A DNA stretch of 64,000 bases from Paracoccus sp. (in: a-proteobacteria) (GTDB taxonomy: Bacteria > Pseudomonadota > Alphaproteobacteria > Rhodobacterales > Rhodobacteraceae), in assembly GCF_030538495.1 (NCBI RefSeq), contig NZ_JAUNTW010000003.1:1-64000 (forward strand), in the 5' to 3' direction. Positions 58,535 to 64,000 of the stretch are shown piece after piece. Within the stretch, counting starts at the first letter, position 1. Each line of letters starts with the position of its first letter. Made by a program: the position numbers and the translations under genes. Under the pieces are notes generated by a model. That model searched no databases. It worked only from the letters and a program-made list of their open reading frames with translations, and was not told the DNA's origin.

Positions 58535-59043
58535 CCCACACAAACGCCCCCACGATCCACAGCGAACGCCTGACCCTGCGCGCCGTGCGCGAGGATGACT
58601 TTGATATCTTTGCCGAATTCATGGCCGACGACCGCAGCAGCTTTGTCGGCGGCCCGCGCGACCGGTTCGAAAGCTGGATCTTGTTCATCGCCAATCCGGG
58701 CCATTGGGCGATGCGCGGCTATGGCTATTGGATGATCGAAGAAACCGCCTCGGGGCGCCTGCTTGGCACCTGCGGGATCATCAAACATGACGGCTGGCCC
58801 GCGCCGGAACTGGGCTGGCAGCTGTTCAACGGCTGCGAAGGCCATGGCTATGCCCGCGAAGCCGCGATTGCCGCCCGCGACTGGGCCGCAGCGCAGGGCA
58901 TGGACCAACTGATTTCGTTCATCGCACCGGACAACACCCGGTCACTGGCACTGGCTGCGAAACTGGACGCGATGCAGATGGGCGAAGGCGACAGCCCGTT
59001 TGGCCCGATGACCGTCTGGCTGCACCCCAAGGGGAACGCATGA
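58531..59043 (+). CDS. GNAT N-acetyltransferase 2
   Basis: 170 residues from ATG 58531 (MTHTNAPTIHSERLTLRAV); same fold and motifs as the gene before it (ELGWQLFNGCEGHGYAREAAIAARDWA; APDNTRSLALAAKL; shared FVGGP), so the two are tandem paralogs. ATGA coupling to the upstream copy. A post-stop repeat begins on its stop codon. Confidence 0.87.
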   Translation: MTHTNAPTIHSERLTLRAVREDDFDIFAEFMADDRSSFVGGPRDRFESWILFIANPGHWAMRGYGYWMIEETASGRLLGTCGIIKHDGWPAPELGWQLFNGCEGHGYAREAAIAARDWAAAQGMDQLISFIAPDNTRSLALAAKLDAMQMGEGDSPFGPMTVWLHPKGNA

Positions 59044-59097
59044 TCTTCTGTGCGCAAATATCCTGCGGGGGTCTGGGGGTGCAAAACCCCCAGCCTC
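59042..59097 (+). repeat. Post-stop dispersed repeat, copy 4
   Basis: GATCTTCTGTGCGCAAATAT, CCTGCGGGGGTCTGGGGG, loop TGCAAAA, CCCCCAG. Overlaps the stop codon of the second acetyltransferase gene; same orientation. CTGGGGG/CCCCCAG forms the hairpin. Confidence 0.75.
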
Positions 59098-59134
59098 GCC
59101 GTGCCAAGCCGCACTTTACCAGTGGGAACCGCCC

Positions 59135-59431
59135 ATGACCGACGCCGCCACCCGCGCCGCCAGCCTCTTGGCCGGACATCGCGCCAGCATTGACCGGCTG
59201 GACGCCATTTTGGTGTTCACGCTGGCCGAACGGTTCAAACATACCCAAAATGTCGGCCTGCTTAAGGCTGAACATGATCTTCCGCCGTCTGATCCCTTGC
59301 GCGAATCCGCGCAAATCGAACGGCTGGAACGCCTCGCGCGCGAGGCCGACCTCGACCCGGAATTCGCGCGCAAATTCCTGAACTTCGTGATCGCCGAGGT
59401 GATCCGCCATCACGAAAGCTATCAATCCTAA
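59135..59431 (+). CDS. Chorismate mutase (AroQ class)
   Basis: 98 residues, all helical: RASIDRLDAILVFTLAERFKHTQNVGLLKAEHDLP followed by READLDPEFARKFLNFVIAEVIRHH. Arg and Lys active-site positions of AroQ mutases (R..D, K..LK, R..) are present. Converts chorismate to prephenate for Phe/Tyr. A gene of this type in the ffh-rpsP interval is usual in Rhodobacterales. Confidence 0.88.
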   Translation: MTDAATRAASLLAGHRASIDRLDAILVFTLAERFKHTQNVGLLKAEHDLPPSDPLRESAQIERLERLAREADLDPEFARKFLNFVIAEVIRHHESYQS

Positions 59432-59470
59432 GGGGCAAGGCCCCAACCGCCATTTATAAGGAGAACACCA

Positions 59471-59833
59471 ATGGCAATGAAAATCCGTCTGGCCCGTGGC
59501 GGCAGCAAAAAACGTCCCCACTATGCCATCGTCGCATCCGATTCGCGTATGCCGCGTGACGGCCGCTTTATCGAAAAGCTGGGCACCTATAACCCGCTGC
59601 TGCCCAAAGACAGCGAAGATCGCGTGAAAATGGATCTGGAGCGCGTGCAGCACTGGCTGGCCCAAGGCGCACAGCCGACCGACCGCGTGGCGCGTTTTCT
59701 GGAAGCTGCTGGCGTGCGCGAAAAGGCGAACCGTCAGAACCTGAAAAAAGGCGAACCCGGCAAAGCCGCCCAACAGCGCGCCGCCGAAAAGGCTGAAAAA
59801 GCCGCAGCCGCTGCGGAATCGGCCGAAGGCTGA
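59471..59833 (+). CDS. rpsP: 30S ribosomal protein S16
   Basis: 120 residues, [21 protein letters not shown] with LGTYNPLLP; longer than the ~80-residue bacterial norm because of a Lys/Ala-rich C-terminal tail ([19 protein letters not shown]) typical of alphaproteobacteria. AAGGAG before ATG 59471. Confidence 0.96.
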   Translation: MAMKIRLARGGSKKRPHYAIVASDSRMPRDGRFIEKLGTYNPLLPKDSEDRVKMDLERVQHWLAQGAQPTDRVARFLEAAGVREKANRQNLKKGEPGKAAQQRAAEKAEKAAAAAESAEG

Positions 59834-59892
59834 TCCCATCTGTGGGGCGGGGGACACCCTGCCCCACATCTGATCTGATAAGGAATGACCAC

Positions 59893-60027
59893 ATGATCCG
59901 TTTGATTGCGATTTTTGCCGTTGGCCTGATTCTGGGCGTGGCGGGCGAACGCTATCTGGCCAAAGATGCCTGTCTGGATCTGGGCGGCACAATGCAGGGC
60001 GGCATCTGCCGCGGGGTCAATGTCTGA
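59893..60027 (+). CDS. Small membrane/exported protein between rpsP and rimM
   Basis: 44 residues from ATG 59893, with AAGGAATGACC upstream. One hydrophobic segment ([17 protein letters not shown]), then [20 protein letters not shown] with two cysteines in the last 20 residues. Its stop overlaps the rimM start (ATGTCTGA), so it is translated with the rimM-trmD operon. No known function. Confidence 0.72.
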   Translation: MIRLIAIFAVGLILGVAGERYLAKDACLDLGGTMQGGICRGVNV

Positions 60028-60520
60028 TAAGATTTGCGTCGGTGCCATTGCGGGCGCGTTCGGCGTCAAGGGCGAAGTGCGGCTGAAAAGCTTTTGCGCC
60101 ACCCCGGACGACATCGCGACCTATGGCCCGCTGCTGTCCGAAGACGGCAAACGCAGCTTTGCCGTCACCCTGACCCGGCCTGTGACGGGCGGGCTTGGCG
60201 CGCGCCTGTCGGGCGTGGCCACCCGCGAAGACGCCGAGGCGTTAAAGGGCGTGACCCTGTGGGCGCCGCGTTCGGCGCTGCCGTCGCTGCCTGACGATGA
60301 ATTTTACCACGCCGACCTGATCGGGTTAGAGGTCGTGGACACCGGCGGCGTTATCCTTGGCCGCGTGCGCGCGATTTTCGATCACGGCGCGGGCGATATT
60401 CTGGAAATTGTGGGCGGCTCGCAGGTGGTGCTGCTGCCCTTTACCCGCGCGGCGGTGCCAACCGTCGACCTGACCGCGCGCCGCATCGTTGCCGATCCGC
60501 CCGGCAGTGACGATGACTGA
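60020..60520 (+). CDS. rimM: RimM, 16S rRNA processing factor
   Basis: 166 residues from ATG 60020 ([20 protein letters not shown]), RimM N-terminal barrel with [20 protein letters not shown] and the PRC-barrel part ([32 protein letters not shown]). Helps assemble the 30S head with S19. Overlaps trmD by 8 bp. Confidence 0.94.
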   Translation: MSDKICVGAIAGAFGVKGEVRLKSFCATPDDIATYGPLLSEDGKRSFAVTLTRPVTGGLGARLSGVATREDAEALKGVTLWAPRSALPSLPDDEFYHADLIGLEVVDTGGVILGRVRAIFDHGAGDILEIVGGSQVVLLPFTRAAVPTVDLTARRIVADPPGSDDD

Positions 60521-61358
60521 CACCCCGAAATCGCATGGCCGGTTGACCATTCGCCCCAGCCTGCGCCCCCGCGAATTGGGCGCGGAACCTCAGGTCATGG
60601 GCGCGTGGACCGCCCGCATCATCACCCTGTTCCCCGAGGCGTTCCCCGGCATTCTGGGCCTGTCGCTGACCGGGCGCGCGCTGTCTCAGGGGTTGTGGAA
60701 TCTGGAAACCATCCCGCTGCGCGATTTCGGCGTGGGCCGTCACCGCAATGTCGATGACACCCCGGCGGGTGGCGGGGCGGGCATGGTGATCCGCGCCGAT
60801 GTGATGGACGCCGCCCTGCGCCATGCCGGGGGCGGGCTGCCGGTGGTGTATATGTCTCCGCGCGGGCGTCCGCTGACGCAGGCCCGCGCGCGCGAACTGG
60901 CGCAGGGGCCGGGGGTCACGCTGATCTGTGGCCGCTTCGAAGGCGTGGATCAGCGCGTGTTGGACGCCCATAACGTGCAGGAAATCAGCATCGGCGATTA
61001 TGTCCTGACGGGAGGTGAAATCGCGGCTCAGGTCTTGATTGACGCGACGGTTCGGCTTATACCGCGCGTGCTGGGGAATCAGGATTCGCTGGCCGAGGAA
61101 TCCTTTTCCATCGGCAATCGGGGTCTGCTGGAACATCCGCAGTATACGAAACCCGCTGAATGGGACAACCGTGCGATCCCGGATGTTTTGTTATCCGGCA
61201 ATCACGCGGCCATTGCCCGTTGGCGGGCCGAACAGGCCGAAAGGCTGACCAAGGAACGCCGCCCCGATCTGTGGCGGGCATACGACAGTATGGACCCGGC
61301 AAAGGACCGACAGCTCTCGGGCGCATCAGACCAATCGCGGAATCACCGCGAGCCATGA
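60513..61358 (+). CDS. trmD: TrmD, tRNA (guanine37-N1)-methyltransferase
   Basis: 281 residues from ATG 60513 ([15 protein letters not shown]); the ~36-residue leader before [15 protein letters not shown] is an extension also known in this order. Knotted SPOUT motifs [25 protein letters not shown] and [11 protein letters not shown] are intact. Methylates G37 and prevents +1 frameshifts. Confidence 0.95.
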   Translation: MTDTPKSHGRLTIRPSLRPRELGAEPQVMGAWTARIITLFPEAFPGILGLSLTGRALSQGLWNLETIPLRDFGVGRHRNVDDTPAGGGAGMVIRADVMDAALRHAGGGLPVVYMSPRGRPLTQARARELAQGPGVTLICGRFEGVDQRVLDAHNVQEISIGDYVLTGGEIAAQVLIDATVRLIPRVLGNQDSLAEESFSIGNRGLLEHPQYTKPAEWDNRAIPDVLLSGNHAAIARWRAEQAERLTKERRPDLWRAYDSMDPAKDRQLSGASDQSRNHREP

Positions 61359-61369
61359 AAGGAACAGCG

Positions 61370-61753
61370 ATGAACCTGATCGCCCAACTGGAAGCCGAGC
61401 AAATCGCCGCGCTTGGCAAGACCATCCCCGACTTTAAAGCCGGTGACACCGTGCGCGTCGGCTATAAAGTGACCGAAGGCACGCGCACCCGCGTCCAGAA
61501 TTACGAAGGCGTGTGCATCAGCCGCAAAGGCGGCGACGGCATCGCCGCGTCGTTCACCGTCCGCAAAATCAGCTTTGGCGAAGGCGTGGAACGTGTGTTC
61601 CCGCTGTATTCGACCAATGTCGAATCGATCGAGGTTGTGCGCCGTGGCCGCGTCCGCCGCGCCAAACTGTATTACCTGCGCGATCGTCGTGGTAAATCGG
61701 CCCGTATCGCCGAAAAAACCAACTATCGCCCCAAAGCCGACACCAAAGCATAA
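61370..61753 (+). CDS. rplS: 50S ribosomal protein L19
   Basis: 127 residues from ATG 61370 ([16 protein letters not shown]), with AAAGGAACAGCG upstream, 11 bp after trmD. Contains the L19 core [13 protein letters not shown] and [20 protein letters not shown]. Confidence 0.97.
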   Translation: MNLIAQLEAEQIAALGKTIPDFKAGDTVRVGYKVTEGTRTRVQNYEGVCISRKGGDGIAASFTVRKISFGEGVERVFPLYSTNVESIEVVRRGRVRRAKLYYLRDRRGKSARIAEKTNYRPKADTKA

Positions 61754-61765
61754 GGACGTCTGACG

Positions 61766-61987
61766 ATGAAAAAAGACATCCACCCCGATTATCACATGAT
61801 CGAAATCAAAATGACGGACGGCACGGTCTATCAGACCCGTTCGACCTGGGGCAAAGAAGGCGACACCATGTCGCTGGACATCGACCCGACGTCGCACCCG
61901 GCCTGGACCGGCGGCTCGACCAAGCTGATGGACACCGGCGGCCGCGTGTCGAAATTCAAATCGAAATATGCGGGTCTGGGTTTCTGA
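61766..61987 (+). CDS. rpmE: 50S ribosomal protein L31
   Basis: 73 residues ([20 protein letters not shown]). The Cys ligands of zinc-type L31 are absent, so this is the zinc-free form, common in alphaproteobacteria. Last gene of the cluster, 12 bp after rplS. Confidence 0.95.
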   Translation: MKKDIHPDYHMIEIKMTDGTVYQTRSTWGKEGDTMSLDIDPTSHPAWTGGSTKLMDTGGRVSKFKSKYAGLGF

Positions 61988-62008
61988 TCCCTGCCCCATT
62001 GTTTTGCG

Positions 62009-62036
62009 AAACGCCGCCCCGTGGGGCGGCGTTTTT
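62009..62036 (+). terminator. rpmE operon terminator
   Basis: CGCCGCCCC (62012-62020), GT, GGGGCGGCG (62023-62031), TTTTT. Lies just beyond the convergent small gene's stop. Confidence 0.9.
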
Positions 62037-62044
62037 CGTTGGGG

Positions 62045-62197
62045 TTAATGGCAATGCACTTTGCCCGCCCGGTTGTCCATGTGACAGCATTGTCCCGGCG
62101 GCGATGATTTGCGGCACCCGCCGCCATGGGCATCGGCAGGAACGGGTGAAAACGCGATTGCGGCCGCAAACGCCGCAGCAAGTGTGATAAAACGCAT
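62045..62197 (-). CDS. Small exported YHYH-like cysteine/histidine protein
   Basis: 50 residues from ATG 62197 with an AGGAGG site 8 bp upstream. A signal peptide (RFITLAAAFAAAIAFSPVPADA) leaves a ~28-residue mature peptide reading HGGGCRKSSPPGQCCHMDN then KVHCH-stop. The HGGG...CHxDxxxGxxHCH pattern resembles YHYH-domain proteins; three to four Cys and four His could bind metal, perhaps Cu or Zn. The frame, signal peptide and ribosome site together make it a real gene despite its length. Convergent with rpmE. Confidence 0.75.
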   Translation of the reverse strand: MRFITLAAAFAAAIAFSPVPADAHGGGCRKSSPPGQCCHMDNRAGKVHCH

Positions 62198-62536
62198 TCT
62201 GGCGGTCCTCCTGATCCTAAGAATGTGTTAATTCATGCCGTTCTGGTAAATTTTTTCACCTGTCTTTTTGTGCAATTCCGCCAAATGCCCGACCTGAAAC
62301 CGCCGCGCCGATCACGCAACCGGCGGATGAGGCGCTGATCCTGGCGGCTGGGGCCGGGCCGGCTGTGCTGCGCCGCCTAACCCTCGGGGCGCGTTCATAA
62401 TTTCTTAATGCGCGCGTGGCATAATAGATCAAATGCAACACAACGCACGGGGCGCTGTTGACAGGCGCGGGGGCTTTGGAAAAGACTGCCACAACCAAAG
62501 GTGCAGAACGCACACCACCCGAGGGAGGGACAGAGA
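62198..62536 (+). other. Gap before dctQ
   Basis: 339 bp shared by divergent promoters. AT-rich near 62225-62260 and 62395-62435 (TTAATGCGCGCGTGGCATAAT may be promoter-like). A GGGAGGGA ribosome site for dctQ ends at 62530. No regulator gene and no recognisable operator. Confidence 0.4.
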
Positions 62537-63055
62537 TTGCCAATTATCCGTCTGATTGACGGCATCAATGAAATCGTGGGACGCATCGTGTCGATCGTCG
62601 CGATTATTTTTGCCTTCATCATCATCTATGATGTCATCATGCGTTACATGGGCCAGCCGACACGCTGGGCCTTTGACGTGACGAAACAGCTTTATGGGTT
62701 TTATTTCATCATGCTGGGCGGTTATGCCCTGCGCCATCAATCGCATGTGCGGGTGGATTTGCTGACATCCCGCATGGGGCCGGGGCTGCGCCGCTGGGTG
62801 GATCTGGCGGGCTATGTCATCTTTTTCTTTCCGTTTGCGTGGATTTTTGCGCGGCGCAGCTGGGACTTTGCGATCACGTCGTGGAATCAGGGTGAACTGA
62901 CCTATGGCGCGGTGCAACTGCCTGTTTATCCGTTGAAAATGGCGATGTTTGTGGCGGCCTGTCTGTTGCTGATCCAAGGCATCAGCGAAGTGTTAAAGCT
63001 GATCCTGAACGTCGAAAATACCCCCGACCCGATGGAGCCGATGGATGTCCGGTGA
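62537..63055 (+). CDS. TRAP transporter small permease (DctQ family)
   Basis: 172 residues from TTG 62537 (PIIRLIDGINEIVGRIV), fixed by GGGAGGGA 7 bp upstream. Four hydrophobic helices (about 14-36, 52-72, 92-112 and 136-158), and the DctQ pattern VIMRYMGQPTRWAFDVTKQL, GGYALRHQSHVRVDLL. Partner of the large permease that follows (11-bp overlap); the solute-binding protein is not in the window, and the substrate is unknown (the FDVT/SHVRVD sequence fits the dicarboxylate/unknown-4 type). Confidence 0.88.
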   Translation: MPIIRLIDGINEIVGRIVSIVAIIFAFIIIYDVIMRYMGQPTRWAFDVTKQLYGFYFIMLGGYALRHQSHVRVDLLTSRMGPGLRRWVDLAGYVIFFFPFAWIFARRSWDFAITSWNQGELTYGAVQLPVYPLKMAMFVAACLLLIQGISEVLKLILNVENTPDPMEPMDVR

Positions 63056-64000
63056 AGCAATTGCGTTGATTATGTCGGGCCTGCTGGTGCTGGGCCTGTT
63101 CATGGGCCACCCGCTGGCCATGGTTCTGGGCGGCACGGCGATTCTGGGCGCCTTCATCGCGGGCCGTCCGCAGGTCTTGGGCATCGTGACGAACCGAATT
63201 TTCGGTGATGTGCTTGATAACTATGTCCTTATCGCCATTCCGCTCTTCGTGTTGATGGCGCGGTTTCTGTCCGACAGCGGCGTGACCGACCGAATGTTCG
63301 AGGCGCTGCGACACCTGTTGGCCAATGTCAAAGGTGGTCTGGGTCTGGCCGTGGTGTTCATTTCCATCCTGCTGGCCGCGACGACCGGGATTATCGGCGC
63401 GTCGATCACGGTGATGGGCATGATGGCCCTGCGCCCGATGCTGCAATACGGCTATGACAAACGGCTGGCGACGGGTCTGATCGGGGCCTCGGGCTGTTTG
63501 GGCATCCTGATTCCGCCGTCGATCATGCTGATTCTGATGTCGTCCTATGCCCCCGGCCTGTCGGTGGGGCAGTTGTTTGCCGGCGCAATGATTCCCGGTG
63601 TTTTGCTGGGCGTTCTCTATGCGGTGTATGTCGCGCTGATCGCGTGGCTGAAACCCGAATGGGCGCCCGCGATGCAGGAAACCGACCGCATCAGCAAGGC
63701 CGAAATGTGGAAAATGCTGCTGGTCGAAGCCGTGCCGCCGCTGATTCTGATCCTGGGGATTCTGGGCTCGCTCTTGGCCGGGATCGCGACCGCGACCGAG
63801 GCAAGCGCCATCGGCGCCGTGCTGTCGCTGCTGATCGTGATTGCCCGCGGGCGGTTTGAATGGCGCACCTTTTATTCCGCGCTGCTGGAAACCGGCCGCA
63901 CATCGGCGATGATTCTGTTCATCGTGGTGGGCGCAACCGCCTTTACCGGCGTGTTCAACATCACCGGCGGCCTGCGCGCCAGTCAGGATGTGATGCGCGG
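63045..64000 (+). CDS. TRAP transporter large permease (DctM family), 3' end outside window
   Basis: ATG 63045 (MSGEAIALIMSGLLVLGLFM) overlaps dctQ by 11 bp; frame stays open to the window end, giving 318 residues of an expected ~430. DctM landmarks are visible: GHPLAMVLGGTAILGAFIAG, AIPLFVLMARFLSDSG, LAATTGIIGASITVMG, GASGCLGILIPPSIMLIL and ATATEASAIGAVLSL. Sodium-driven uptake with DctQ and a periplasmic binding protein. Confidence 0.92.
   Translation, partial: MSGEAIALIMSGLLVLGLFMGHPLAMVLGGTAILGAFIAGRPQVLGIVTNRIFGDVLDNYVLIAIPLFVLMARFLSDSGVTDRMFEALRHLLANVKGGLGLAVVFISILLAATTGIIGASITVMGMMALRPMLQYGYDKRLATGLIGASGCLGILIPPSIMLILMSSYAPGLSVGQLFAGAMIPGVLLGVLYAVYVALIAWLKPEWAPAMQETDRISKAEMWKMLLVEAVPPLILILGILGSLLAGIATATEASAIGAVLSLLIVIARGRFEWRTFYSALLETGRTSAMILFIVVGATAFTGVFNITGGLRASQDVMR

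Noticed and set aside
62270..62400. Coding-like tail (ETAAPITQPADEALILAAG..) before dctQ
   Set aside because: No start codon or ribosome site and no homology I recognise; likely chance in GC-rich DNA.

Overview
The window (high GC, about 60-65% by eye) looks like the chromosome of a Rhodobacterales alphaproteobacterium (Paracoccaceae/Roseobacteraceae type). The evidence is the gene order ubiB-ubiE / mutM-enoyl-CoA hydratase-rpsT-dnaA-dnaN-recF-gyrB, a GcrA cell-cycle regulator, phosphatidylcholine synthase, an mreBCD-mrdA-rodA cell-shape operon, and the ffh-rpsP-rimM-trmD-rplS-rpmE translation cluster. I cannot name the genus from sequence alone.

Layout. 1-5.0 kb: the distal part of a nitrous-oxide-reductase maturation operon (nosD, cut by the window start, then nosF, nosY, nosL, nosX) and a c-type cytochrome, so the organism probably respires N2O. 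5.1-5.9 kb: an AT-richer island with one unrecognised exported protein. 5.9-17.8 kb: ubiquinone genes, DNA repair, carbonic anhydrase, ribosomal protein S20 and the replication-initiation cluster dnaA-dnaN-recF-gyrB. 17.8-26.5 kb: argD, a DMT exporter, an orphan ABC-2 permease, gcrA, a MerR regulator with its own operator and a frame-shifted carboxymuconolactone-decarboxylase-like gene, metG and arginase. 26.6-26.9 kb: tRNA-Leu(UAA) interrupted by a 208-nt group I intron. 27-42 kb: NYN-domain protein, folK, rpoZ-relA, a DUF2062 protein, a 2-hydroxyacid dehydrogenase, rodA-mrdA-mreDCB, leuA with a possible leader peptide, a universal stress protein and an alanine/glycine:cation symporter. 42-51 kb: pcs, sseB-like, bamE, DUF177-rpmF-plsX-fabH, a short-chain dehydrogenase, gltA and gltX. 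51-56 kb: comEC and a LysR regulator facing each other across a 1.25-kb array of decayed repeats. 56-62 kb: azoreductase, then ffh and the ribosome/tRNA-modification cluster. 62-64 kb: a small YHYH-like exported protein found by hand-reading, then TRAP-transporter dctQ and the start of dctM.

The most unusual content lies between genes. Several gaps between convergent genes (gyrB/argD, fabH/SDR, comEC/lysR) contain degenerate direct repeats; in two of them the repeats are recognisable copies of the 3' end of a flanking gene. In the comEC/lysR gap about seven ghosts of the lysR C-terminal coding sequence alternate with a palindrome, core TTAAGGTTAA with self-complementary flanks, that recurs nine times there and once in the fabH/SDR gap. 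A second, unrelated element with a GC-rich hairpin lies shortly downstream of the stop codon of four genes, always in the same orientation as the gene.
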